The notes under the pieces were generated by a model that was given only the letters and a program-made list of their open reading frames with translations, was not told the origin of the DNA and ran no database searches. Shown one piece after another: positions 38,135-46,953 of a stretch of DNA of 64,000 bases (position 1 is the stretch's first letter; each line of letters opens with the position of its first letter). Origin of the DNA: Clostridia bacterium (GTDB taxonomy: Bacteria; Bacillota; Clostridia; Oscillospirales; Acutalibacteraceae); the NCBI GenBank assembly GCA_017537365.1, contig JAFYKZ010000001.1:46384-110383 (forward strand), written 5' to 3'. The position numbers and the translations under genes were made by a program.

Positions 38135-38188
38135 TATCGAAAATCAAGTGTTTTGTAGCGAAAATAAACTTGTTTAATATCGAAAATC
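38135..38188 (+). promoter_or_regulatory. Three AraC-type direct repeats
   Basis: TATCGAAAATC (38135), TAGCGAAAATA (38156) and TATCGAAAATC (38178) are spaced 21 and 22 bases apart, two helical turns each. The last one overlaps the spacer of the operon promoter. This is the geometry of AraC activator sites. Confidence 0.75.
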
Positions 38189-38197
38189 GTTTATAAT
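38170..38197 (+). promoter_or_regulatory. Promoter of the sugar-acid operon
   Basis: TTGTTT (38170-38175), a 16-base spacer and TATAAT (38192-38197). The start codon of the first gene lies about 25 bases after the predicted transcription start. Confidence 0.65.
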
Positions 38198-38229
38198 TAT
38201 AGTGTAAAATAATAATTTGAGGTGGAAAA

Positions 38230-39567
38230 ATGAATTACTGTTCTAACCCAACTGATTTAAAAATCACGGATATGCGTTTCGTTGATATTGACGGCGCACC
38301 CAAAAGATGTACAATTCTCCGAATCGACACCAACCAAGGTATAAGTGGTTTTGGTGAAGTTCGTGATGCATCAAGCAAGACTTATGCACTTATGCTTAAA
38401 AGCAGAATTTTAGGTGAAAACCCTTGTAATGTAGATAAGATTTTTCGCAAGATAAAACAGTTTGGCGGTCCGTCTCGTCAGGGCGGTGGTGTAAGCGGTA
38501 TTGAAATTGCTCTTTGGGATTTGGCAGGCAAGGCTTATGGTGTACCGCTGTATCAGCTTTTGGGCGGTAAATTCCGTGATGAAATTCGTGTATATTGCGA
38601 TACCGATGTTGATGGTAAGCACACAGGTCACGATATGGGACTAGCTCTCAAAAAAAGAATGGATATGGGCTTTACATTCCTCAAAATGGATTTGGGCATC
38701 GGTCTTTTGCTTGATGAACCGGGTACACTCAATGCACCTTTGGGATTTATTGATGATATGAAAAAATATGCATCACACATATTAAATGTTCAGGGCGGAA
38801 GTGTTACTCAGGATATGGTTAAACACCAGAAAAGTTATTCTATTGTTACAACCGCGCATCCACATACAGGTATTCATTTAACTGAAAAGGGACTTGACTT
38901 CCTTGAAAACTATGTTAAAGAGGTAAGAGAAGTTATAGGCTACGAAGTACCTTTGGCAATTGACCATTTCGGTCACATTTGCGTTGAAGATTGCATTCGT
39001 TTTGCAAGAAGAATGGAGCCTTATAACCTTGCGTGGATTGAAGATATGGTGCCTTGGATGTATACCGACCAGTATGTAAGACTTAAAAATTCTACTACAA
39101 TTCCTGTTTGCACAGGTGAAGATATTTATCTTAAAGAGGGATTTGAAACCCTTATTAAATCAGGTGGTGTATCGGTAATTCACCCCGATATCTTAACCTG
39201 CGGCGGCGCTTTGGAACTGAAAAAAATAGGCGATATTGCAGATGAATACGGCGTCGCTACGGCAATTCATATGGCGGAAAGTCCTGTGGCTTGCTTGGCG
39301 GCTGTTCATACCGCAGCAGCAATGCACAATGTTTTAGCACTTGAATTTCATTCAGTTGATGTTCCTTGGTGGTCAGATATGGTAACAGGAATTGAAAATC
39401 CAATATTTAAAGACGGATTTATAAAAGTTCCCGAAAAACCGGGTCTTGGTTTCGATGACCTTAATGAAGAAGTATTAAGACAACATATTAATCCTAATAT
39501 ACCGGGCTACTTTGAGCCAACCGACGAATGGAATAAGGAATTTTCTAACGATAGAATTTGGTCCTGA
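38230..39567 (+). CDS. Enolase-superfamily sugar-acid dehydratase (mandelate racemase group)
   Basis: This 445-residue protein has the N-terminal capping domain and a TIM barrel. The metal ligands are Asp in AIDHFGH, Glu in WIEDMVPW and Glu in CTGEDIY. A Lys-x-Asp in TFLKMDLG and a catalytic His in AIHMAES are also present. Such enzymes remove water from aldonic or uronic acids to give 2-keto-3-deoxy acids. The exact sugar acid cannot be read. First gene of the AraC-controlled operon, with a GAGGTGG ribosome site. Its neighbours (RraA-like, lactonase, SDR) fit the same pathway. Confidence 0.85.
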   Translation: MNYCSNPTDLKITDMRFVDIDGAPKRCTILRIDTNQGISGFGEVRDASSKTYALMLKSRILGENPCNVDKIFRKIKQFGGPSRQGGGVSGIEIALWDLAGKAYGVPLYQLLGGKFRDEIRVYCDTDVDGKHTGHDMGLALKKRMDMGFTFLKMDLGIGLLLDEPGTLNAPLGFIDDMKKYASHILNVQGGSVTQDMVKHQKSYSIVTTAHPHTGIHLTEKGLDFLENYVKEVREVIGYEVPLAIDHFGHICVEDCIRFARRMEPYNLAWIEDMVPWMYTDQYVRLKNSTTIPVCTGEDIYLKEGFETLIKSGGVSVIHPDILTCGGALELKKIGDIADEYGVATAIHMAESPVACLAAVHTAAAMHNVLALEFHSVDVPWWSDMVTGIENPIFKDGFIKVPEKPGLGFDDLNEEVLRQHINPNIPGYFEPTDEWNKEFSNDRIWS

Positions 39568-39585
39568 TGATTATGAGGTAAGTTT

Positions 39586-40878
39586 ATGGACAGAAATTAT
39601 ATTTTAGAGAGCTTTTTAAAAAATAAAGAAAAGTTGGATAAGCGCAATTCGGAAGGCATTGAGAAATATCGCAAAGGCCAATTTACTTTGAAACTTCCTG
39701 CAAAGGAAGGACAAAAGGTTACTGTTAAGCAGAAAAAACACGCATTCTATTTTGGTACAACTGCGTTTATGCTTGGAAGTTTTGAAAAACCTGAAAAGGA
39801 AGTACAATATAAGGAGGCTTTTGCAAATCTGTTCAACCAAGCTGTTGTTCCGTTTTATTGGTCTGATTTTGAGCCACAAGAGGGACATTTGCGTATGAGA
39901 ACAGATAGTGAATTTATTTATCGCAGACCTGCGCCGGATACCTGTCTTGAATTTTGCAAGGAATATGGTATAGAGCCTAAAGGACATTGCTTAACCTGGT
40001 GTGACTTCGTTCCTAAATGGCTTGAAGCCTATTCACCTGAGCAACGAAAAGATATACTTGAACGTCGCTACAAAGAAATAGCTGATGAATATGCTTCTGA
40101 AATTCCATCGTTTGATATCGTTAATGAAAGTGCAAGTAATTATCGCTTTGGTGCACAGCACTTGTTTAAAAATTACGATGAATACGGTTTGCAATTAGGT
40201 GAGAAGTATTTCCCTGATAATATCAAAATACTTAACGAAACCAATGAGGCTATCTGGCGGGATTATTACACAGAGGGCAAATATATGGCCTTTAATATGC
40301 AATTGCAAGACTTTATCCGACGTGGAATTCCTTTCGATGAAATTGGACTGCAATACCATATTTTCACAACCACAGAAGAGATGGAAAATCCAATTGTTCG
40401 CAATACTTATCTGAATGTGGAATCTATGATTGAGATTTTAGATATTTATGATAGCTATGGTTATCCGATGCATATTTCTGAAATTACTATTCCGGGTAGT
40501 GGTATGAATGACGAAAACGAAGAAATTCAAGCTTACATTGTAAAAGAGTTATATAAGACATGGTTTGCTACCCGTAATATGAAGAGTATAGTTTGGTGGA
40601 ATCTAGTAGACGGTTATGCGGCATATGCACCGCTTGGATCAAACCAAGGTGAAAATCGTTGCGGTGGCGGTCTTATTCGTTTCGATATGAGCCCGAAACC
40701 TGCCTACAAAACATTGGACAATTTGATTAATAAGGAATGGAATACATCTTTTGAAACTGTTGTTGGCGAAAACGGTGAACTTTCTTTCCGTGGTTTCTAC
40801 GGTGAATATGAAATTATAGTTGACGATAATACCTATACAGTGAATTTTGATAGCGATGGATTGGAAATCTCACTATAG
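39586..40878 (+). CDS. GH10 family endo-beta-1,4-xylanase-like, cytosolic
   Basis: This is a 430-residue GH10 barrel. It shows GHCLTWCDFVPKWL, the acid/base in SFDIVNESAS, IGLQYHIF, the nucleophile in MHISEITIPG and WWNLVDGYA. No signal peptide is present, so it should cut short xylan-derived oligosaccharides inside the cell rather than polymer. A short beta tail follows the barrel. It is embedded between a dehydratase and an RraA-like gene, which ties xylan (possibly glucuronoxylan) to the sugar-acid pathway. Confidence 0.88.
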   Translation: MDRNYILESFLKNKEKLDKRNSEGIEKYRKGQFTLKLPAKEGQKVTVKQKKHAFYFGTTAFMLGSFEKPEKEVQYKEAFANLFNQAVVPFYWSDFEPQEGHLRMRTDSEFIYRRPAPDTCLEFCKEYGIEPKGHCLTWCDFVPKWLEAYSPEQRKDILERRYKEIADEYASEIPSFDIVNESASNYRFGAQHLFKNYDEYGLQLGEKYFPDNIKILNETNEAIWRDYYTEGKYMAFNMQLQDFIRRGIPFDEIGLQYHIFTTTEEMENPIVRNTYLNVESMIEILDIYDSYGYPMHISEITIPGSGMNDENEEIQAYIVKELYKTWFATRNMKSIVWWNLVDGYAAYAPLGSNQGENRCGGGLIRFDMSPKPAYKTLDNLINKEWNTSFETVVGENGELSFRGFYGEYEIIVDDNTYTVNFDSDGLEISL

Positions 40879-40903
40879 ATTAAATTTTACGAGAGGAAAA
40901 GTT

Positions 40904-41818
40904 ATGAATTTTAATGATAGAGAAAAAATCATTCAATTAACACCATTATGGAAAGGTGAAAGATTACCTGACGGAAGACCAAAGGTAGAGGATAAATATC
41001 TTGATGCACTTTACGGTATGACTTTGGAAGAAGTTTGGAAACCGATATTTGTGTTAGGTTACGAGCATCAGTTTGTAGGCGGTGGAGAAAATCCGATGTT
41101 TGCATTACACAATGATGATAGGAAACTTGTAGGTAGAGCTGTTACCTGTACTTATTGTCCAACCCGACCCGATTTGCATGATGTTCAGTTTACGCGTGGC
41201 GCAGAAGATGGTCTGCAAGGAAACTATAATCAATGGGTTATAGACCATCTCTATGAGCGTGATGTTGTTGTCTGTGATATGTACGATAAGATTTATAAGG
41301 GAACATTCCTTGGCGGAAATCTTACAACAGCTCTTCAGAAACGCACTAAAAATGGTGGTGCGGTTATCTGGGGCGGTATCCGTGATGTTGAGCAGATGAA
41401 AAAAGTTCCTGATGTTCAGGTTTATTATAGAGGTATTGACCCGACGCCTATTCGTGAATTTGTAATGAAAGATTGGAATGATATAACCAATTTTGGCGGT
41501 GCGGTTTGCCTACCAGGTGATATTGTTTTTGGTGCAGGTGGTGGAGTTTTATTTATTCCTTCACACCTTGTAGCCGATGTTGTAGAGGGTGCAGCTAAAA
41601 CTCACGTTAAAGATGATTTCGGTTTTGAAATGATATGTCAGGGTAAATTTACAACTGCACAGATTGATAGAAATACTTGGTCAGAAGAAATGCTCGATAT
41701 GTTGCTTGATTGGATTAAGAACGACCCTAGAGGTGAAGAATATCGTCACCTTGATTGGTCTAAAGAATATGACCTTGCTCGTAACGGTGATCCAAACGAT
41801 ACACAAACAGCGTTATAA
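40904..41818 (+). CDS. RraA-family protein, possible keto-acid aldolase
   Basis: This protein of about 304 residues has the RraA/4-hydroxy-4-methyl-2-oxoglutarate aldolase signature: GGNLTTALQKRTKNGGAVIWGG followed by IRDVEQMKK and GDIVFGAGGG. It is longer than plain RraA. Family members include divalent-metal pyruvate aldolases, which would split the 2-keto-3-deoxy acid formed upstream. That is an inference from operon context. The ATG at 40904 follows GAGAGG at 40891; an earlier start would overlap the GH10 gene. Confidence 0.8.
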   Translation: MNFNDREKIIQLTPLWKGERLPDGRPKVEDKYLDALYGMTLEEVWKPIFVLGYEHQFVGGGENPMFALHNDDRKLVGRAVTCTYCPTRPDLHDVQFTRGAEDGLQGNYNQWVIDHLYERDVVVCDMYDKIYKGTFLGGNLTTALQKRTKNGGAVIWGGIRDVEQMKKVPDVQVYYRGIDPTPIREFVMKDWNDITNFGGAVCLPGDIVFGAGGGVLFIPSHLVADVVEGAAKTHVKDDFGFEMICQGKFTTAQIDRNTWSEEMLDMLLDWIKNDPRGEEYRHLDWSKEYDLARNGDPNDTQTAL

Positions 41819-42771
41819 TGAATCATATATATATTTTATCTTGTGAAAAAACAGGCGGAATTTATCATTATTTATTCGAAAATGGTAAATTTCAATATCT
41901 TGAAAAGATACAACTTGACCGCCCGATGTATGCTATTATCAGAGATAATAAAATGTATGTTATTATAAGAGAAATTGATACAAAAACACATTTTGGTGGC
42001 ATATTAGCGTTTGATATTGCAGAAAAAGGAAACCTTATAAATTCTACAAAAATAGAAAATACAAATGGTATTGTTCCTTGTCATCTTGAGGTAACTGTTA
42101 ACGGACATTATGTTGTTAATTATCTTTCGGGCAATATTGTTAAAATTTGTGAAAAGACTGTAACACACGAAGGGAAAGGCGTTCATCCTACCCGTCAGGA
42201 AGCAGCACATACGCATTATGTATGTGCTTCACTCGATAAAAAACATATTCTTTGCACTGATTTAGGTATAGACACAATTTTTGTCTATGACATAGACTTG
42301 AATGAAGAATTCGCTGTTAAAGTGCCTGACGGTAGTGGTGCAAGGCATCTATGTTTTAGTGAGAACGGAAAATACCTTTATTGTGTTAACGAACTTTCGA
42401 ATGATGTAAGTGTTTTCGAGTGGAATAAAGGAAAACCATTGTTTAAAAATACATATTCAGCAATACCTGATTTCGATGGAGAAAGCACAGCGGCGGCTAT
42501 CAGAATAAAGGATGGTTATCTTTATATCTCAAACAGAGGCGCAGATACTATAAGCCGATTTAAAATTTCGGGCGATAAACTCGAACTTTTAGAAAATACA
42601 TATTGCGGTGGTAAAGGTCCGAGAGATTTTAACATAATAGATGATTATATTATTTGTACCAATGAGAATAGTGATAATGTAACGTTATTAAAATTAGAAA
42701 ACGGCAAACCTGTTTTGTTAGATGAGAATATAGAAATAGGTAGTCCGTTGTGTGTAATAGGTGGTATTTAA
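41818..42771 (+). CDS. Lactonase-family seven-bladed propeller protein
   Basis: This is a 317-residue propeller of the 6-phosphogluconolactonase (Pgl/YbhE-like) family. It shows HLEVTVNGHYVVNYLSGN, HPTRQEAAHTHYV, GARHLCFSENGKYLYCVNELS and GKGPRDFNI. It should open a sugar lactone to the acid. The ATG overlaps the stop of the previous gene (TAATG), so translation is coupled. It is probably the second step after the SDR dehydrogenase. Confidence 0.85.
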   Translation: MNHIYILSCEKTGGIYHYLFENGKFQYLEKIQLDRPMYAIIRDNKMYVIIREIDTKTHFGGILAFDIAEKGNLINSTKIENTNGIVPCHLEVTVNGHYVVNYLSGNIVKICEKTVTHEGKGVHPTRQEAAHTHYVCASLDKKHILCTDLGIDTIFVYDIDLNEEFAVKVPDGSGARHLCFSENGKYLYCVNELSNDVSVFEWNKGKPLFKNTYSAIPDFDGESTAAAIRIKDGYLYISNRGADTISRFKISGDKLELLENTYCGGKGPRDFNIIDDYIICTNENSDNVTLLKLENGKPVLLDENIEIGSPLCVIGGI

Positions 42772-42772
42772 A

Positions 42773-43498
42773 ATGAAAACAGCATTAGTTACAGGTTCTT
42801 CGAGGGGAATCGGCAGAGCCATAGCAATAAGACTTGCTAAGGATGGTTATAAGGTTATTCTTCATGGAGCAAGAAGTGTTGAAAAGGCAGAAGAAACTCA
42901 AAAAATCATTGAAGAAAATGGTGGAATAGCTATCATTGAGATTGCTGACTTTTGTAATGTTGAGGAAACAAAAGCATTGGCAGAAAGAATAGGAAAAGTA
43001 GATACTTTAGTTCTTAATGCATCGTTGCAATATGATACGTATATTGATAATATTTCTTCCGATGACATGATTGCACACTATACTTGCAATGTAGTATCTT
43101 CTCTCATACTTATACAGCATTTTATTCCTATGATGAAGGAACAAAATTGGGGTAGGATTGTGACAATAGGTTCTGTCAACGAAAGAAAACCTATACCAAA
43201 ACTTATGGCATATTCAATGTCAAAGGCTGCACAGACAAATATGGCGTTATCGCTTTCACTACAATTTGCTCAATATGGTATTACTGTAAATAATGTGGCG
43301 CCTGGTGTTATATATACAGATCGTAATGTAGAGGTATTATCTGATCCCGAATATGCAAAAAAGGTTACAGACAGTATACCTGTTGGTTTTTATGGTGAGC
43401 CTGAAGATTGTGCAGGAATAGTAAGTCTTTTATGTAGTGACGAAGGTAGGTATATAACTGGTCAAAACATATTTGTCGATGGTGGTAAAAGTGTTTAG
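42773..43498 (+). CDS. SDR-family NAD(P)-dependent oxidoreductase
   Basis: This is a classical short-chain dehydrogenase of about 241 residues. It has TGSSRGIGRAIA for the nucleotide, LVLNAS in the NAG position, a catalytic Ser in IGSVNE and YSMSK for Tyr/Lys. The ending is ITGQNIFVDGG. The ATG at 42773 sits 8 bases after GGTGG and directly follows the lactonase stop. It probably oxidises a free sugar to the lactone as the entry step of the operon. Confidence 0.88.
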   Translation: MKTALVTGSSRGIGRAIAIRLAKDGYKVILHGARSVEKAEETQKIIEENGGIAIIEIADFCNVEETKALAERIGKVDTLVLNASLQYDTYIDNISSDDMIAHYTCNVVSSLILIQHFIPMMKEQNWGRIVTIGSVNERKPIPKLMAYSMSKAAQTNMALSLSLQFAQYGITVNNVAPGVIYTDRNVEVLSDPEYAKKVTDSIPVGFYGEPEDCAGIVSLLCSDEGRYITGQNIFVDGGKSV

Positions 43499-43534
43499 AA
43501 AATTGGTTGGCTAAATATCAAAATATAAGTTTTA

Positions 43535-44032
43535 ATGAATAAAGTACAATATGATTTAGGGATTATTACTGATATAGATTTGCGCGGTGATGTAGGTGAT
43601 ACTTCAAGTTCGTTGGGTATAAAACACAAATTGCATGCAATTGGAAATTATTATGATGTTTTCAAAGATGATGGAAATGTCGGTATGTGTGCTGTCTTCA
43701 AGGGTTTGGCAGATGTTACAAATTATCCTGTATACCTGCATTGTACACATGGTATGGATCGTACAGGTATAGTTTGCTTTATTCTTGAAGCTATTCTTGG
43801 AATTTCAGAAGAAGATTTAGTTCGTGATTATCAATTATCTGCTCTTTATTATGATAGAATGTGGTCTTTGAACTAATTATATTTATTTATGCAAAATTTA
43901 GATGATAACTATGCAAGAGATACTATTCAAGCAAAGGCGGAAAATCACCTTATATCAATAGGAATCACAAGTGCAGAAATCTAGAAAATTCGTTCGATTT
44001 TTCTAGATGAATTTAGCATAAGTATATCCTAA
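43535..44032 (+). pseudogene. Decayed tyrosine phosphatase gene (Y_phosphatase3-like)
   Basis: Bases 43535-43876 encode NKVQYDLGIITDIDLRG and the active-site loop HCTHGMDRTG (Cys-x5-Arg). They lack the family's N-terminal part and end at TAA 43874. The same frame continues after the stop: NLDDNYARDTIQAKAENHLISIGITSAEI, a TAG at 43982, then KIRSIFLDEF and a stop at 44030. These are recognisable family C-terminal segments, so the gene has a missing 5' end, two nonsense codons and probably an internal deletion. A 113-residue catalytic fragment could still be translated, but activity is unlikely. Confidence 0.8.
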
Positions 44033-44213
44033 CCCATTAAACTACATTGGACTTTAATAGACTGTTTTATATCATCTGGATTTTTTAACTATCTTCAAGT
44101 CGCTTGCATATTTGACGCTTACAATCAAAGATAAAGATTTTTCATTTTCTGGATTTTATAATTATAAAATTCAATATGTTTAGAGAGCGGATTTACCCGA
44201 AATTCTAATTCGA

Positions 44214-44250
44214 AAACTACCATTCCTCGTAAAATGGGGAATGGTAGTTT
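44214..44250 (+). terminator. 13-bp hairpin
   Basis: The stem 44214-44226 with 44238-44250 is perfect, with an 11-base loop and TTT at its 3' edge. It lies in the non-coding stretch 44033-44430, where I see no gene. Probably the terminator of the operon that begins at 38230. Confidence 0.65.
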
Positions 44251-44428
44251 TATGTACATAGAGTAAACTTTATGCAACACTTGTTGAAATATAACTAAAG
44301 TATATTGACAATTCTAAGCATTGTGTCAACCTAAATATACAAACCTTGAAAAATATATATCAGCGTTTCTTTTATGTTCCCTTTGTCGTTGGTAAACCAA
44401 CAAGCTAAATGAGAAAACATTTTATATA

Positions 44429-44586
44429 TTAATAGTACCTAACAATATGGCGCACACTGTATTGTATGCGATGACAGGCAGAGGGTATAACAGATATTTT
44501 GAACTCTGCACTATAAACTTTGTTTTTTCTTCCTGCTTTACTCATAAAAATATGCACCTCCAAAAGTGTCTAACTTTTGGGGTGCA
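44429..44586 (-). mobile_element. IS3-family insertion sequence remnant (start of orfA and terminal repeat)
   Basis: On the minus strand an ATG at 44545 opens MSKAGRKNKVYSAEFKISVI, the start of an IS3-type OrfA helix-turn-helix protein. It then loses the family pattern after about 20 codons. Upstream, at 44553-44586, is a terminal sequence containing CCCCAAAAGTTAGACACTTT, typical of IS3-family ends. No orfB, catalytic DDE region or right end is present. Confidence 0.65.
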
Positions 44587-44600
44587 TATCAATAGCTGAG

Positions 44601-44636
44601 CTTTTTCGACAGATTGACCGGAGTTTTACTTCCGGT
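44601..44636. repeat. Boundary repeat plus hairpin beside the phosphoesterase pair
   Basis: CTTTTTCGACAGATTG at 44601-44616 matches 46987-47002 at 15 of 16 positions. It is followed by a small hairpin ACCGGA/TCCGGT (44617-44622 with 44631-44636) and a T-rich run on the plus strand. Confidence 0.6.
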
Positions 44637-44647
44637 ACTTTTATTTT

Positions 44648-45634
44648 TTATATTAGTTCATAATCAAACTTGAATTTGGTATATTCATGGTGCACATCTG
44701 CTACACCGTCGGAAGTGATTTTCAGAACGGTACCGCCGTTGAGGGTGCGATTCCAATAGGAGCCAATTCCAGTTTTTGTGCCATACACCAAGCGAATGCC
44801 TTTGTGCTGAATTACAAAATTATTCACATGGTCATGACCAGCCACAACCGTTTTTGTGGAGTTCAAATGTTTAATTAAGTCAAAAACCCCGTCATCTACT
44901 GGATAACTGGATACACCTTCATAACACACACCGAAAGAATCCTTGTACCCTTCGTTCCAACAGTCCTCTTTATAGCTGTCCTCTATGGAAACCTGCGTGG
45001 GAATAAATGCAGGGCTAAACGCCATTTGGAAGGCGGTGCGATATGCGTAAATAGGAATATGCAGTATGAGTGTTGTGTCGTTGCAACCCCGTTTCCGCAG
45101 TATTTCCACCTGTTCCCGATACCAAATTAACTGCGCAGGAAGGAGTTTTGCATTCACGGAAGATACCTTGCCGTTCTGGCTTTCGTATAACTCTTTGTTA
45201 TGAGAATCCATCATAATTAACCCTTCTACAATAATTCCATCTTCCTCAATGCCGATAACATAGTTTCCGTTGCCTAGGGTGCTGGGTCCTTTTTCATACA
45301 GGCAATATTGGTGAGTTAAATATTCATCTGCAATGGAATCAATATAGCTGCTACCCATTTCGTTGTCGTGGTTTCCCCAAACCGGTGCCCAGGGGATGCG
45401 GAAGCTATCCATAAGATCAGCGAAATGCCTGTAAGCATCCGTGTGACCCGGGAGCGCGAAGTCGCCGCTGACGGTAATCAGGTCTGGATGTACTCGGTCA
45501 ATTAAGATACGCAGAATTTCCCTAAGTACCATCTGATTTGGATGGGCATGCCCCCAACCTTCATTTCCTAATTGGGGGTCGGTCAAATTCAAAATGATAA
45601 AATCTTTGCCAGATTCTTTTTTTAGCACGATCAT
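44648..45634 (-). CDS. Calcineurin-like metallophosphoesterase, cytosolic
   Basis: This 328-residue protein has the full metal-binding set: LTDPQLG, VSGDFA, WGNHDNE, LHIPIYAY and AGHDHVNN. No signal peptide. The base composition is visibly richer in G and C than in the flanking operons. Its neighbour at 45655 is a tandem paralogue read in the same direction 20 bases upstream. The substrate is unknown. The start has only a weak ribosome site. Confidence 0.85.
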   Translation of the reverse strand: MIVLKKESGKDFIILNLTDPQLGNEGWGHAHPNQMVLREILRILIDRVHPDLITVSGDFALPGHTDAYRHFADLMDSFRIPWAPVWGNHDNEMGSSYIDSIADEYLTHQYCLYEKGPSTLGNGNYVIGIEEDGIIVEGLIMMDSHNKELYESQNGKVSSVNAKLLPAQLIWYREQVEILRKRGCNDTTLILHIPIYAYRTAFQMAFSPAFIPTQVSIEDSYKEDCWNEGYKDSFGVCYEGVSSYPVDDGVFDLIKHLNSTKTVVAGHDHVNNFVIQHKGIRLVYGTKTGIGSYWNRTLNGGTVLKITSDGVADVHHEYTKFKFDYELI

Positions 45635-45654
45635 AATATCACCAGCCTTCGTAG

Positions 45655-46683
45655 TTACAGGATTTCGTAATGGAACTCGATTTTGACATATTCGTGCCGA
45701 ACTTCTTCTACACCTCTAGAACTTACCCGCAATATGGTACCACCGTTGAGAAGGGGTTCCCAGTAGGAACCAGCTCCCAGTTTCAAACTGTATGCAAGGG
45801 TAACACCCTCGTAGGAAATGACAAAGTTATTCGTATGATCTTGTCCTGCGAGGACGGTTTTAGTAGAACCGCACTCTTTTATTAAGGCAAACATACCGTC
45901 ATCGTCGGGGTGCCTTCTCATAGGCTCGGCGCAGTTTCCATAGGAATTATGATAGCTTGCAATGGACTGATGACACACACCAAAAGAATCTTTGTAACCA
46001 TCATTCCAACATGCTCCAGAGTAGCTTTCCTCCAGAGATACATCCAAAGGATTACAATCGTGGCGAAAAGCCTCCAGAAAGGCAGAGTGATAGGCAAAAA
46101 TTGGGATGTGATGGATCAGTGTTGTATCTGAGCACCCCTTACTTTCTAACATTTTTACTTGCTCATGATACCAGCTTAACTGCTGTGGCCAAAGTTTTGC
46201 GCAAAGGGTGAAGGTTTCACCGGCTTCGTTTTGGTAATACTCCGTCCCGTGGGAATCCATCAGGATTAGACCTTCCACAATTTTTCCTTTTTCTTCAATG
46301 CCGATAACATAGTTTCCGGCACCTAGCGTTTTGGGGCCTTTTTCATACAGACAGTGCTGCAGGGATTGAAGTATATCGCCCATAGAATCTATGTAGTTAG
46401 AACCGCCAAGGTTATCATTCATACCCCAAATTGGTGCCCAAGGAATGCCAAACTGATCAATCAATTCTGCCAGGCGAGTACAGGAGAGCACGTTACCGCC
46501 CCAAGCTAGATCACCACTGACGGTGATCAAGTCCGGTTGTACACGGTGTATCAGTGCAGTTAATGTATCCGTAAGGATCTTGGGATGAGGGTGATTTTTT
46601 CCCCATTCCTCATTGCTTAGCTGAGGATCGGAAACGTTCAAAATGATGAAATCCTTATTGGGGTCTTTTTGTATAATCTTCAT
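45655..46683 (-). CDS. Metallophosphoesterase paralogue with altered active site
   Basis: This protein of about 342 residues aligns along its length with the product of 44648. The GNHD motif reads GMND and GHDH reads GQDH, so the bridging Asn, the catalytic His and one metal-binding His are replaced. SDPQLS, VSGDLA and HHIPIFAY remain. It is likely inactive or altered, perhaps a regulatory or binding partner. The ATG at 46683 follows GAGAGGAAG and aligns with the paralogue start; an in-frame start at 46713 is rejected. It has its own promoter, so the two genes probably form one operon. Confidence 0.82.
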   Translation of the reverse strand: MKIIQKDPNKDFIILNVSDPQLSNEEWGKNHPHPKILTDTLTALIHRVQPDLITVSGDLAWGGNVLSCTRLAELIDQFGIPWAPIWGMNDNLGGSNYIDSMGDILQSLQHCLYEKGPKTLGAGNYVIGIEEKGKIVEGLILMDSHGTEYYQNEAGETFTLCAKLWPQQLSWYHEQVKMLESKGCSDTTLIHHIPIFAYHSAFLEAFRHDCNPLDVSLEESYSGACWNDGYKDSFGVCHQSIASYHNSYGNCAEPMRRHPDDDGMFALIKECGSTKTVLAGQDHTNNFVISYEGVTLAYSLKLGAGSYWEPLLNGGTILRVSSRGVEEVRHEYVKIEFHYEIL

Positions 46684-46717
46684 AGCGGACTTCCTCTCAA
46701 ATAGGTATACCAACGAA

Positions 46718-46773
46718 AGGTTTTAGGTATCCCGTTGTGTATAAATAATACCCTAAATTTACCTAAAAGTCAA
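46718..46773 (-). promoter_or_regulatory. Promoter with overlapping TTTAGG operator words
   Basis: On the minus strand TTGACT (46768-46773), 17 bases, TATTAT (46745-46750). The spacer holds TTTAGGTA and TTTAGGGTAT, and an inverted TACCTAAAA lies downstream near 46720-46728. This suggests a repressor site over the promoter. Confidence 0.7.
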
Positions 46774-46953
46774 GTCCTACCAGACGGACAGGAGTGCATT
46801 AACATTGGATGTGTTTTAACTTTTCAAAACCAAAAATTATATGAAACACAAGCATTTGAGAAGAATTTGTGAAAAGCCATGAAGCCTAAAGGGGTTATAA
46901 ATGTGAGAATATACAATGATTTTTAGATTTGTAATTTACATAATAAATATTAT

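Noticed and set aside
43535..44032. Stop-codon reassignment to explain in-frame stops
   Set aside because: Both TAA and TAG occur, neighbouring genes use them as normal stops, and the gene also lacks its 5' end; decay is simpler.
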